64,000 nucleotides of DNA from JAWWPY01 sp033854735 (GCA_033854735.1 JAWWPY010000325.1:1-64000), one strand, 5' to 3'; counted from the stretch's first letter, positions 50,272 to 58,603 are shown. A program made the numbers and translations. The notes: a model not told the origin generated them from the sequence alone.

Positions 50272-50301
50272 GATGGTCAGACATTGAACCTGAACTCGAC
50301 C
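50272..50301. repeat. ychF 3-prime-end direct repeat (parent copy)
   Basis: The 30 bases covering the last codons and stop of ychF; 29 of 30 match 49147-49176. Confidence 0.75.
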
Positions 50302-51368
50302 ACGTCGCCGTCGCGCATCACGTACTCCTTGCCTTCGATGCGGACCTTGCCCGCAGCGCGGGCCGTGGCCATCGACCCCGCGGCGATGAGATCCTCGTAG
50401 GCCACCACTTCGGCCTTGATGAAGCCGCGCTGGAAATCGGTGTGGATCACGCCTGCCGCCTCCGGCGCCGTGGCGCCCACCGGGATGGTCCAGGCTCGCG
50501 TCTCCTTCGGGCCGGCTGTGAGGAAGGTCGTCAGCCCCAGGGCACGGAACCCGGCCCGGGCGAGCCGGGCCAGCCCTGGCTCACCCATGCCGAGACCGGC
50601 CGCCATCTCGGCCGCCTCCTCCTCAGGGAGCTCGGCCAGCTCGGCCTCGGTCTTCGCGTCAAGGAAGATCGCCTCGGCCGGCGCCACCAGCGCCGCGAGC
50701 CTGGTCTGCAATGCCTCGTCGGCCAGCTCCGCCTCGTCCACGTTGAACACGTACAGGAACGGCTTCGCCGTCAGCAGGTGCAGATCGCGGAGGTCGGCCA
50801 CGTCGATCCCGGCCGAGGCGGCCCCGGCGAACAGGGTGGTCCCGGTGTCGAGCAGCTGCTGCGCGGCTATGGCGGCATCAGCAGCGCTTTTCCGTTGCGG
50901 ATCTTTAGCGAATTTTGCTTCTTTGGCCAGCCTGGGGACGGCCTTCTCCAATGTCTGCAGGTCGGCCAGGATGAGTTCGGTCGCCACCGTGTCGATGTCG
51001 CGTTCCGGCGACACCTCCCCGTCCACATGGCTCACATCGGGATCGGCGAAAACCCTGACCACCTGGCAGATGGCGTCGGTCTCCCGGATGTGGGCGAGAA
51101 ACTGGTTACCCAGTCCCTGGCCCTGGGCGGCGCCGCGGACCAGGCCCGCGATGTCCACAAACCGCGCGGTGGCGGGCACGATGCGGGCCGACTCATGGAG
51201 ATCCGCGAGAACCTTGAGCCGCGGATCGGGAATGCCGACGACACCCACGTTCGGCTCGATGGTCGCGAACGGGTAATTGGACGCCAGTGCCCCGGCTCTG
51301 GTCAACGCGTTAAATAGGGTGGATTTGCCAACGTTGGGCAGGCCGACGATACCGATGGAGAGACTCAC
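50277..51368 (-). CDS. ychF: redox-regulated ATPase YchF (Obg-family)
   Basis: A 363-residue TRAFAC NTPase. G1 GLPNVGKST (residues 8-16), NYPFATIEPN, G3 DIAGLV and the G4 variant NVDEAEL, which shifts specificity to ATP; then a coiled coil and the C-terminal TGS domain ending DVVEFRFNV. It binds ribosomes and takes part in stress responses in other bacteria. GTG 51368 gives the standard length. The 3-prime end is partly duplicated at 49147 and 47714. Confidence 0.95.
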   Translation of the reverse strand: MSLSIGIVGLPNVGKSTLFNALTRAGALASNYPFATIEPNVGVVGIPDPRLKVLADLHESARIVPATARFVDIAGLVRGAAQGQGLGNQFLAHIRETDAICQVVRVFADPDVSHVDGEVSPERDIDTVATELILADLQTLEKAVPRLAKEAKFAKDPQRKSAADAAIAAQQLLDTGTTLFAGAASAGIDVADLRDLHLLTAKPFLYVFNVDEAELADEALQTRLAALVAPAEAIFLDAKTEAELAELPEEEAAEMAAGLGMGEPGLARLARAGFRALGLTTFLTAGPKETRAWTIPVGATAPEAAGVIHTDFQRGFIKAEVVAYEDLIAAGSMATARAAGKVRIEGKEYVMRDGDVVEFRFNV

Positions 51369-51499
51369 CCGGGCGAGTCTAGGGCGTCGATGCCGATGCA
51401 CCCGGACACTGGCACCAGGCGCCACGCAGGCCGCAGCCACGGGCCGGTTTCGTACTCCGGAGCCCTGCTGGCCCGGGGGCCACCTCCGGGCATAGACCC

Positions 51500-51558
51500 T
51501 TTCCGTGATCACGGAAGATTTCTGGGTCTATGCGTCCGGAATATTCCGTGATCACGGA
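51500..51558. repeat. palindromic intergenic repeat, copy 3
   Basis: The most symmetrical copy: TCCGTGATCACGGAA at the left and TTCCGTGATCACGGA at the right. It lies between divergent ychF and rmuC. About 45 bp to its left (CCCTGCTGGCCCGGGGGCC) is shared with copy 1. Confidence 0.88.
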
Positions 51559-51659
51559 TACAGGTCATGCCCGGGGCGCAGACCGGGGCGAAACACGCTC
51601 GGGGCCACCGGTCGGCTCGCCCGCGTGGCACCCGCCAACTGTCAGCCGGGGCTGCGACT

Positions 51660-53057
51660 ATGGCAGACATGAACGCGATCTTGCTGTTGGCAGTGCTCGC
51701 GCTCGGCCTTGTCCTGGGCGCCGTGATCGGCCTGCTGTACGCGCGAGGCCACCAGGCGGACGCCACGGCCGAACTGACCGGCCGGGCCCGCGCCGCCGAC
51801 GAGCGGGCCCGCGCCGCGGAGGAGCGGGCCGATCTCGTCGGCGATCAGCTCGCCGAGCGCTTCCAGGCGCTCTCCGCCCAGGCGCTCGACGCCAGCACCC
51901 GTCGCTTCCTGGAGATGGCCGAGGGACGGCTCGGGGCCGCCAACGCCAGGGCTGCTGGCGAACTCGAGAATCGACGTGCCGCCGTGGAACACCTCGTCGG
52001 GCCCCTGAAGGAAACGCTCGCCCGGGTGGAAGCCCAGCTTCGCGACTCGGACGCGGCGCGGCAGGCGTCACACGCCGCGCTTACCGAGCAGGTGACCATC
52101 GCCCGGCAGAGCTCGGACCAGCTACGCACCCAGACCCAGGCCCTGGTGACCGCCCTCCGCCGCCCTGAGGCCCGTGGCCGCTGGGGCGAGATGCAGCTAC
52201 GCCGCGTAGTGGAACTGGCCGGGATGAGCGCCCGGTGTGACTTCGACGAGCAAGTGGGAGTCGCCACCGACGAGGGTGCTCAGCGGCCGGACATGGTGGT
52301 GCGCCTGGCCGGCGGCAAGAACATCGTCGTGGACTCCAAGGTCTCGCTGGCCGCGTACCTGGAAGCCGCCGAGGCGGGCGACGAGTCCGTGCGTGACACG
52401 CGCCTCGACGCGCATGCACGGCACTTGCGGGAGCACGTGGACCGGCTGGCCGCCAAGGCATACTGGGCGGCACTCAGCCCGGCACCGGAGTTCGTGGTCC
52501 TGTTCATCCCCGGTGAGGCGTTTCTCGCCCCGGCGCTGGAGCATGACCCTGGGCTCCTGGACTATGCGATGGGGCGCAGAGTCCACATTGCCACGCCCAC
52601 GACGCTGGTCACGATGCTGCGCACCGCGCAGTACGCGTGGCAGCAGGCGGCGCTCTCGGAGAACGCCCGTGCCGTGTTCGATCTCGGCCGGGAACTCTAT
52701 GACCGGATCGCCGGCCTGGGTAAGCACGTCGACCGGCTAGGCCGGGCACTGACCAATGCCGTGTCCACCTATAACCAGGCCGTTGGTTCGCTGGAAAGCA
52801 GGGTTCTGGTCAGCGCCCGGCGGCTGAACCAGCTCGGCGTGGTCGACGGCGAACTGGAGACGCCCGGCTTGATCGAGCAGACCACGCGGGCGCTGTCCGC
52901 CCCCGAGCTTGCCGCCGAGCCGGGCCCCGAACTCGTCGCGGAACCGGTCCCCGGGCTCGCGGGCGGCTCCGGGCTCGCGGGCGGCTCCGGGCCGGGCGCT
53001 GATGGTGCGGAGCACGGTGCGTTCGCTGCCGCGCCCAGTCGCGCAGCGGCGCGGTAG
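51660..53057 (+). CDS. rmuC: DNA recombination protein RmuC
   Basis: A 465-residue RmuC. An N-terminal membrane helix (NAILLLAVLALGLVLGAVIG) is followed by a long coiled coil (ARAADERARAAEERADLVGD...) and the RmuC nuclease-like domain: RGRWGEMQLRRVVELAGMSA, CDFDEQ, RPDMVVRLAGGKNIVVDSKV, and FVVLFIPGEAFLAPAL. It limits rearrangements at inverted repeats in E. coli. ATG 51660 or 51669. The C-terminal 50 residues are Gly/Ala/Pro repeats (GLAGGSGLAGGSG). Confidence 0.92.
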   Translation: MADMNAILLLAVLALGLVLGAVIGLLYARGHQADATAELTGRARAADERARAAEERADLVGDQLAERFQALSAQALDASTRRFLEMAEGRLGAANARAAGELENRRAAVEHLVGPLKETLARVEAQLRDSDAARQASHAALTEQVTIARQSSDQLRTQTQALVTALRRPEARGRWGEMQLRRVVELAGMSARCDFDEQVGVATDEGAQRPDMVVRLAGGKNIVVDSKVSLAAYLEAAEAGDESVRDTRLDAHARHLREHVDRLAAKAYWAALSPAPEFVVLFIPGEAFLAPALEHDPGLLDYAMGRRVHIATPTTLVTMLRTAQYAWQQAALSENARAVFDLGRELYDRIAGLGKHVDRLGRALTNAVSTYNQAVGSLESRVLVSARRLNQLGVVDGELETPGLIEQTTRALSAPELAAEPGPELVAEPVPGLAGGSGLAGGSGPGADGAEHGAFAAAPSRAAAR

Positions 53058-53069
53058 CAGCCAGGTCTG

Positions 53070-53831
53070 GTGCCAGTGCCAAGCGACATCCCCCCTGAGG
53101 ATCGGCCCGCGCCCGGACCACCCGTTCGCAGACCGTCCGTTCGGAGACTGACGGGCTGGGCCGTACCGCTTGTGTGGGGTGGCAGCGGGGAAACGATCGA
53201 GGCCGGGAACCTGGAGTTCGACCGGGTGCTGTTCTTCAGTGACGCGGTCTTCGCCATCGCGATTACCCTGCTCGTGGTCGACCTCCGGGTGCCTATCTCG
53301 GCGACCATCCGGTCGGCCCACGTGCTGCGCGCAGCCGTCCCCAACATGATCGGCTTCGGGATCGGCTTCGTGGTGATCGGCCTCTTCTGGATCGGCCATC
53401 ACTCCCTGTTCCGGCACATCGTGGCGATAAACGGCTTGCTTATCCGGCTCAACCTGCTGTTCCTCGGCACCATCGCCTTTCTGCCTTATCCGACGGCGCT
53501 GCTGAGCGCCACGTCTCCCAGCCAGGTGGCATCCGTCGTGTTCTTCGCGGTGTGCGTGGCCGCCGCAGGCCTCACGGAGGCCGCCATATGGCTGTATGCA
53601 CGGCGGGTTCCCGGTCTCCTCAGCACTGGCATCCCATCGTGGCAGCGGCGCAGGATCACGCTCCGGATTCTGGTCGCCCCGGTCGTGTTCCTCGCGTCGA
53701 TCCCTGTGGCGCTCGTCGCCCCCCGGCAGGCCGAGTATGTATGGATCGCGGTGTATGTGCTGGACCTGTTCCTCAATCTCATGACGCGACAGGAGGAGGG
53801 CGGGAACTCGCGGGATGAAGCACCCGCATGA
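53070..53831 (+). CDS. TMEM175-type (DUF1211) membrane protein
   Basis: A 253-residue protein with the hallmark first helix FDRVLFFSDAVFAIAITLLV of bacterial TMEM175 potassium channels (FSD...F-I--TLL), and further helices IGFGIGFVVIGLFWIGHHSL, LNLLFLGTIAFLPYPTALLS, ASVVFFAVCVAAAGLTEAAI and ILVAPVVFLASIPVALVAP. One repeat of the 6-helix unit. The first 45 residues are polar and the true start may be internal. Confidence 0.82.
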   Translation: MPVPSDIPPEDRPAPGPPVRRPSVRRLTGWAVPLVWGGSGETIEAGNLEFDRVLFFSDAVFAIAITLLVVDLRVPISATIRSAHVLRAAVPNMIGFGIGFVVIGLFWIGHHSLFRHIVAINGLLIRLNLLFLGTIAFLPYPTALLSATSPSQVASVVFFAVCVAAAGLTEAAIWLYARRVPGLLSTGIPSWQRRRITLRILVAPVVFLASIPVALVAPRQAEYVWIAVYVLDLFLNLMTRQEEGGNSRDEAPA

Positions 53832-53912
53832 TGGACAGACCCGGCTGGTACGCCGGGGTAGCGCAACGGCCGGCGTCGCCGGCCGGATCAGCAGGGAGCG
53901 GAGGAGCGGAGC

Positions 53913-54503
53913 GTGTCCCAACCATGGCAGGAGAAGACCTGGCCCGCGCGCGGGCCGGGGCGAGGACGCGCCGGCTCACCGGGTGAGCAGGGAAGCGGCT
54001 GGTCGCGGAGCCGCATCATCCTCACGGGACGGTCAGACCAGAGCGAGCCGCCGAGCCCGGGCGCTCCCGCGCCGGACGGCGACAGGCGCAGCCGCCCGGC
54101 CGCCGATCAGCCCTCGGCCGCCCGGCTCACTGGGCGTGGCGCGCTCCTGGGCATGTTCGTCCTGTCGTTCCTCGCCATCCTCGTCTCCAGCTGGCTTAAC
54201 TGGAGCCCGCTCGCCGGTGGGAGCTTCGTGCTCGGCTGCGCGGCGGCGGCCTGGTGGACCAAGCCTCGCGATTTGCTGAGCGTGGTGGTCAGCCCGCCGG
54301 TGCTCTTCTTCTGCGCGCTGCTCAGCGTCAAAGCCCTGACCTCCACCGGCAACGTACTTGTCTCGATCGCCGAGGGGACCACCCTCACGCTGGCGAGCGT
54401 CGCGCCGTGGCTGTTCGCCGGCGTGGCCGTGTCCTTGATCATCGCGTGTTTCCGCGGGCTGCCCCGCTGCATCCGCGACCTGCGCCGCGACCTGCGCGCA
54501 TAG
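53913..54503 (+). CDS. DUF6542-like membrane protein
   Basis: A 196-residue protein with a disordered polar leader of about 70 residues and four helices (LLGMFVLSFLAILVSSWLNW, GSFVLGCAAAAWWTKPRDLL, SVVVSPPVLFFCALLSVKAL, SVAPWLFAGVAVSLIIACFR), ending in basic RDLRRDLRA. Sequence and position near ychF/ispH fit the actinobacterial DUF6542 family. Function unknown. Confidence 0.78.
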   Translation: MSQPWQEKTWPARGPGRGRAGSPGEQGSGWSRSRIILTGRSDQSEPPSPGAPAPDGDRRSRPAADQPSAARLTGRGALLGMFVLSFLAILVSSWLNWSPLAGGSFVLGCAAAAWWTKPRDLLSVVVSPPVLFFCALLSVKALTSTGNVLVSIAEGTTLTLASVAPWLFAGVAVSLIIACFRGLPRCIRDLRRDLRA

Positions 54504-54654
54504 CCCTAAAGGCACCGACCTTCCACAACGATGACCCGAAGCCAGGCCGAAGCCCGCCGTGCCGAGATCTCCCGCGAACTCGCCGAACCGGCCCGCCGTG
54601 CCGCCCAGAGCCGCCGCCCAAGCCCGCGGCACCCGCTCCGTCGGCGGCCGCGCC

Positions 54655-54663
54655 TGTGGATAA
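54655..54663 (-). promoter_or_regulatory. single DnaA box
   Basis: Exact TGTGGATAA, adjoining the large hairpin at 54667. Confidence 0.35.
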
Positions 54664-54666
54664 CCA

Positions 54667-54716
54667 TTATCCGTTCAGTTCGTGGCCCCTATAAGGGCCC
54701 CGAACTGAACGGATAA
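54667..54716. terminator. large hairpin, probable terminator
   Basis: TTATCCGTTCAGTTCG (54667-54682) pairs perfectly with CGAACTGAACGGATAA (54701-54716); an inner GGCCC/GGGCC adds to the stem. Its right half recurs beside ispH at 56687. Confidence 0.75.
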
Positions 54717-54757
54717 CCCGGTAGGGCCTAGCCCTCGCGGGGCGCCGCGCGGCGCAG
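54702..54757. repeat. direct repeat of the ispH 3-prime end, copy A
   Basis: Starts GAACTGAACGGATAACCCGG and ends GCGCCGCGCGGCGCAG; copy B is 56687-56743 at the true ispH end. The copies differ at about three positions and one indel. They flank the epimerase/TetR pair. Confidence 0.8.
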
Positions 54758-54899
54758 GTCCGCGAGGGTTTCGAGGGCTTGGCGGAGTTCGTCGGGTAGC
54801 GGGTCGGCGGCGGTGATGGTCTGCTGTCCGGCCTGGATCTCGATGGTGCGATATCGGCGGGCCGCCTTGACGAATTTCCTGATGGACCAGCCTGTCCGG
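54728..54899 (-). pseudogene. 3-prime fragment of an unknown gene ending like ispH
   Basis: A minus-strand frame without a start encodes GWSIRKFVKAARRYRTIEIQ, then AGQQTITAADPLPDELRQAL and ETLADLRRAAPREG with TAG at 54728. The last residues equal the IspH ending RRAAPRE. The rest is not IspH and I do not recognise it. Confidence 0.45.
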
Positions 54900-54905
54900 G
54901 GCTGG

Positions 54906-55787
54906 TCAGATGAAGTAGTGGCCCTGTTCGATGTCCTCGATGAGGCCGGGGTGGGTGGGCTTCCAGCCCAGGAGTTCCTGGGTGATGGTGCTGGAGGCGG
55001 GCATGTCGGTGCTGAGCAGGTGCACGAGCATGCCCTCGTACTCCGCGGCGGGCAGAGACTTGGCCGGCAGGTTCAGGTGCCGGCCGATGGCCTCGGCGAT
55101 CTCGCGGACGGGCACGCCTTCGTCGCCGACAGCGTTGAGCACTGCGCCGGCGGGCGCCTGCTCGACAGCCAGCCGGTAAAGACTCGCGGCGTCCTTCACG
55201 TGGACAGCGGGCCAGCGACTGGTCCCATCGCCGATGTAGCCGGAGACGCCCTTGGTCCGGGCCGCGGCGATGAGCTGGGGGATGAATCCGTGACGTTCTC
55301 CCTGGCCGTGCACCGAGCGGGGCAGCATGACCAGGCAGGAGTGGACGCCCCGGCCTGCGGCAGCCAGCGCGGCCTGCATGTTGGTGATGCGGGCCGCGAT
55401 AGGCCCGGCGGCGATGAGTTCGTCGCGTTCGGTCGCGGGTCGGCCGGGCCTGACGAGCGTTCCGCCAGAGATCACCAGGGGCTTGCCGGAGCCGGCGAGG
55501 CTGGTGGCAAACGTCTCGATGGCCCTGGCGTCGGTCCGCGTCGCAGCCTCGGTCACGCTGGGCACGACGAAGGCGAGGTGGATGACGCCGTCGCTGTCGA
55601 GGGTGCCGGCGCGCAGCACGTCGGTGTCGTTCAGGTTGCCGCGCAGCACCTCGGCGCCCATGTCGGCGACGGCTTTGGCGGAGGCGTCCGAGCGGGCTAG
55701 CCCGAGGACCTGGTGGCCGGCACTGATGAGTTCGGGGACGACGGCCGAGCCGATCCAGCCGGAGGCACCGGTGACGAAGATGCGCAT
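54906..55787 (-). CDS. NAD(P)-dependent epimerase/dehydratase family protein
   Basis: An extended SDR of 293 residues. MRIFVTGASGWIGSAVVPEL holds the TGxxGxxG nucleotide-binding motif; LNDTDVLRAGTLDSDGVIHL follows. The catalytic YxxxK is not obvious: the equivalent region reads VISGGTLVRPG, so it resembles atypical SDRs that act as NAD(P)-binding reductases. AAGGAGAATTTCC precedes ATG 55787. It is divergent from a TetR gene with three operator-like sites between, so is probably its target. Confidence 0.85.
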   Translation of the reverse strand: MRIFVTGASGWIGSAVVPELISAGHQVLGLARSDASAKAVADMGAEVLRGNLNDTDVLRAGTLDSDGVIHLAFVVPSVTEAATRTDARAIETFATSLAGSGKPLVISGGTLVRPGRPATERDELIAAGPIAARITNMQAALAAAGRGVHSCLVMLPRSVHGQGERHGFIPQLIAAARTKGVSGYIGDGTSRWPAVHVKDAASLYRLAVEQAPAGAVLNAVGDEGVPVREIAEAIGRHLNLPAKSLPAAEYEGMLVHLLSTDMPASSTITQELLGWKPTHPGLIEDIEQGHYFI

Positions 55788-55852
55788 GGAAATTCTCCTT
55801 GGTCGTGCTTGCGTGATGAAGATGCGCGGCGCAGACACCGCGGCCGGAATGC

Positions 55853-55937
55853 TGATGCGATCCGGTCGCATCAATTCTAACACCACCATGCGACGCTGTC
55901 GCATCACTTGCCCAGGTGATGCGATCCGGTCGCCTCG
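55853..55937. promoter_or_regulatory. three TetR operator-like inverted repeats
   Basis: O1 TGATGCGA-TCCGG-TCGCATCA (55853-55873) is perfect; O2 ATGCGAC-GCT-GTCGCAT (55888-55904) is perfect with a shorter centre; O3 TGATGCGA-TCCGG-TCGCCTCG (55917-55937) has one degenerate arm. They are spaced about 32 bp apart between the divergent TetR and epimerase genes. Confidence 0.75.
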
Positions 55938-55945
55938 CTTAGGCT

Positions 55946-56566
55946 GTGACGGTGAGCAGATGGGCACCGGACGCGCGTGAGCGCTTGGAGACCGCCGCGC
56001 TGGACCTGTTCGTGGAGAACGGGTACGAGGAAACGACCGTCGCGCAGATCGCGGATCGCGCCGGTTTGAACCGCGCCACCTTCTTCCGGCACTTCGCCGA
56101 TAAGCGGGAGGTCCTGTTCGGCGGCGAAGACGTGCTGGCCGGGCTGTTCGCCGACGCCATCCGGGCTGCCTCCCCGGATGCGACGCTCACCGAGTGCCTG
56201 CAGGCGGCGTTCGCGGCCGCCGAGGTCGCGATGACCCCGCAGCAGCGGGCTAAGGCCGCCCAGCGCGTACTGGTGGTCGCGGCGAACAGCGAACTGCAGG
56301 AGCGGGGACTGCTCAAGCACGCCCGGATCGCCAGGTCGATCAACGCCGCCCTGCGCGAACGGGGCGCGGACGAGCTGACCGCCCGGCTGGGGGCGGAAGT
56401 GGGGATGCTCGCCTTCACAATCGCCGTTGAGCGCTGGATGGAGGCGGACAATGACAAACCGTTCCCGCTCCATGCCGCAGCGGCCTTGAGTGAGCTCCAG
56501 ACGCGCGCGGCCGATCTTGACTCCCGGTCCCGCCTTTCAGCCTTACGCGAGTTCAGCGAAACGTAG
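55946..56566 (+). CDS. TetR family transcriptional regulator
   Basis: A 206-residue TetR protein. ERLETAALDLFVENGYEETT and VAQIADRAGLNRATFFRHFA form the DNA-binding domain; the rest is a helical ligand domain. GTG 55946 or GTG 55952. It is divergent from the epimerase, and repeated TGATGCGA sites lie between, so it probably represses both genes. The pair is bracketed by direct repeats of the ispH end. Confidence 0.88.
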   Translation: MTVSRWAPDARERLETAALDLFVENGYEETTVAQIADRAGLNRATFFRHFADKREVLFGGEDVLAGLFADAIRAASPDATLTECLQAAFAAAEVAMTPQQRAKAAQRVLVVAANSELQERGLLKHARIARSINAALRERGADELTARLGAEVGMLAFTIAVERWMEADNDKPFPLHAAAALSELQTRAADLDSRSRLSALREFSET

Positions 56567-56574
56567 AAGACCAG

Positions 56575-56702
56575 CTCACTCTGGTTACGGGTCAAGAAGG
56601 ACCAGCTCACGAACCGGAAGAAGGGCAGCTCAGGCGGCCGCCCGTACGCCTTCGACACGGAGAGGTACAAGCAGCGGCACGCCGTGGAACTGAACGGATA
56701 AC
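56575..56702 (+). pseudogene. IS5-family transposase remnant
   Basis: The frame encodes KKDQLTNRKKGSSGG then RPYAFDTERYKQRHAVE before diverging into LNG and a stop. The GGRPxAFDxExYKQRxxVE pattern is the final DDE block (with the catalytic Glu) of IS5-type transposases. The rest of the element and its ends are missing; the fragment runs straight into the ispH-end repeat. Confidence 0.65.
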
Positions 56703-56743
56703 CCGGTAAGGGTCTAGTCCTCGCGGGGCGCCGCGCGGCGCAG
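56687..56743. repeat. direct repeat of the ispH 3-prime end, copy B
   Basis: Covers the ispH terminal codons and downstream sequence; pairs with copy A (54702-54757). Here the left half of the hairpin seen at 54667 is replaced by the transposase fragment. Confidence 0.8.
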
Positions 56744-57682
56744 TTCCGGGGGGAGCGCGAACTGGAGGTGCTCCTCGACCGCCTCGACTTCCTCCACGCT
56801 GCCGAATCCGCAGGCGGCGAGCCGGTCCAGCACACCGGAGACCAGTTCCTCGGGGACGGACGCGCCGCTCGTCACCCCGACCGTGGCCACGCCATCCAGC
56901 CACTGCTCGTCGACCGCAGTCGCGTCCTCGACCAGATAGGCCGCGGCCGCGCCGGCGTCCAGAGCGACCTCCACGAGGCGCACCGAGTTAGACGAGTTGC
57001 GAGAGCCAACCACGAGGACCACGTCTGAGTCACTGGCGATCTGCTTGACGGCAGCCTGGCGATTCTGCGTCGCGTAGCAGATGTCGTCGCTGGGCGGGTC
57101 GGCCAACAGCGGGAACCGCTCACGGAGCGCAGCCACCGTCTCGTTCGTCTCATCCACAGAGAGCGTCGTCTGAGACAGCCACGCCACCTTGGCCGGGTCA
57201 CGGACCTGGACCTCGGTTCCTCCCTGGGGACCGTCCACCAGATGGATACGGGACGGTGCTTCCCCGGTCGTGCCGACGACTTCCTCATGACCCTCATGCC
57301 CGATGAGGAGGATGTCGTAGTCCCGGGCCGCGAAACGCCTGGCTTCGTTATGCACCTTGGTGACGAGCGGGCAGGTGGCATCGATCGTCCGCAGGCTGCG
57401 GCGTTTCGCGTCGTCGCGGACCTGAGGCGCGACGCCATGCGCGGAGAATACGACGACCGCACCCTCCGGCACTTCCTCGGCCTCATCAACGAAGATCGCC
57501 CCGCGCTCCTCCAGGCCCTGCACAACATGCTTGTTGTGCACGATCTCTTTGCGCACGTAAACGGGCGCCCCATAGCGTTCGAGCGCGATCTCGACGGACT
57601 GCACGGCGCGGTCAACCCCCGCGCAGTAGCCGCGGGGCTTGGCGAGCAGGACACGTCGGGTCTTCACGGGCATGTCCCCCAT
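56714..57682 (-). CDS. ispH: 4-hydroxy-3-methylbut-2-enyl diphosphate reductase
   Basis: The last enzyme of the MEP isoprenoid pathway, making IPP and DMAPP with a [4Fe-4S] cluster. Cluster cysteines are in RGYCAGVDRAV, DATCPLVTK and DDICYATQNRQ; substrate residues in EIVHNKHVV, FSAHGV, LIGHEGHEEV and TTGE are intact. 322 residues from ATG 57682 (or 57673 after GGGGAC). Position near xseA is conserved in actinobacteria. The extreme 3-prime end is duplicated at 54702. Confidence 0.96.
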   Translation of the reverse strand: MGDMPVKTRRVLLAKPRGYCAGVDRAVQSVEIALERYGAPVYVRKEIVHNKHVVQGLEERGAIFVDEAEEVPEGAVVVFSAHGVAPQVRDDAKRRSLRTIDATCPLVTKVHNEARRFAARDYDILLIGHEGHEEVVGTTGEAPSRIHLVDGPQGGTEVQVRDPAKVAWLSQTTLSVDETNETVAALRERFPLLADPPSDDICYATQNRQAAVKQIASDSDVVLVVGSRNSSNSVRLVEVALDAGAAAAYLVEDATAVDEQWLDGVATVGVTSGASVPEELVSGVLDRLAACGFGSVEEVEAVEEHLQFALPPELRRAAPRED

Positions 57683-57849
57683 GTTAGTTGAGGCGTTCCG
57701 AGCTTGCTGCTGGCGCCGCACCCCTGACCTCGCTGAGGGTAACCTGTCCGCAGGCGCCTGCCGCTCCCAGCGGCATGCTCCAAGGGCCCCGGCGGGGGTC
57801 CACGGGCCACGCGTGGCGCCCGGGATGCACCCGAGGGAGAGCGATCGCG

Positions 57850-58560
57850 ATGCCTTTGCCGCAGGTCAACGAACGTATCAAAGAGGTCCCGGCACAGGCG
57901 CTGAGGGCCGTGTTCGCTGGGATCGGCCAAGTGCTACTCGTGGCCGACAAAATCAGGAACCGGGCGGCAGAGCAGGTCTCCGGAACAGCAGCGGTCACCG
58001 CTCCCCCGAGCAAGGCTCCAGCTACCGAGCCTGCGGCAGAGCCTGCCGCCGGGGCGGGCGAGCCGACCGGGCGAACCAAGCCAGCCGCACAGGCCGAGCC
58101 AGCCGCACAGGCCGAGCCAGCCGCGGACGGCAGCCGGTGGCGATCGCTGGACGAGACAGGCAACGTCAGGCTGATCACGGAAGGCGACGGGGCCACCGCG
58201 GCCCCGGCTAGCGCCCCGGCGGCCCCCGACAGCGCCGCTCCAGCCGCTCCCGTCACGGCGGACGAGGCACCAGCAGCGGACGAGGCACCAGCGGCTAAGG
58301 TCGCCGCGGACGAGGTGCCAGCGCCCCCGCAGGCCTCAGGCGCGGCCGACACGGCCGCTACGGACGTGGCAGAGCAGGGTGGGCTGCCATTGTCCAACTA
58401 CGACGAGCTCACCATCGCCTCGCTCCGCGCCCGGCTGCGGGTTCTCAGTGTTGCCCAGATCACCACCCTGCTCGAATATGAGAGGGCCGCCCAGGCCAGG
58501 CCGGCCGTGATCACCATGTTCGAGCGCCGCCTGGACAAGCTGGCCCAGGACGACGCCTGA
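57850..58560 (+). CDS. lipid droplet-associated protein homologue
   Basis: A 236-residue protein divergent from ispH. The N-terminus MPLPQVNERIKEVPAQALRA then VFAGIGQVLLVADKIRNRAA and the C-terminus SNYDELTIASLRARLRVLSV, AQITTLLEYERAAQARPAVI are conserved; the middle 130 residues are Ala/Pro/Glu-rich with AAQAEPAAQAEPAAD repeats. Context (ispH, xseA, xseB) matches the mycobacterial Rv1109c-type protein reported as lipid droplet-associated. ATG 57850 is chosen; a longer frame upstream has atypical sequence. Confidence 0.7.
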   Translation: MPLPQVNERIKEVPAQALRAVFAGIGQVLLVADKIRNRAAEQVSGTAAVTAPPSKAPATEPAAEPAAGAGEPTGRTKPAAQAEPAAQAEPAADGSRWRSLDETGNVRLITEGDGATAAPASAPAAPDSAAPAAPVTADEAPAADEAPAAKVAADEVPAPPQASGAADTAATDVAEQGGLPLSNYDELTIASLRARLRVLSVAQITTLLEYERAAQARPAVITMFERRLDKLAQDDA

Positions 58561-58603
58561 ATGCCGGCCCCAGCCGGCCAGCCCGCCTCATCCAACCCCC
58601 GAA

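Noticed and set aside
49854..51317. Plus-strand open frame of 487 codons over ychF and a GNAT gene
   Set aside because: Complete antisense overlap with ychF, whose G motifs and length are standard.
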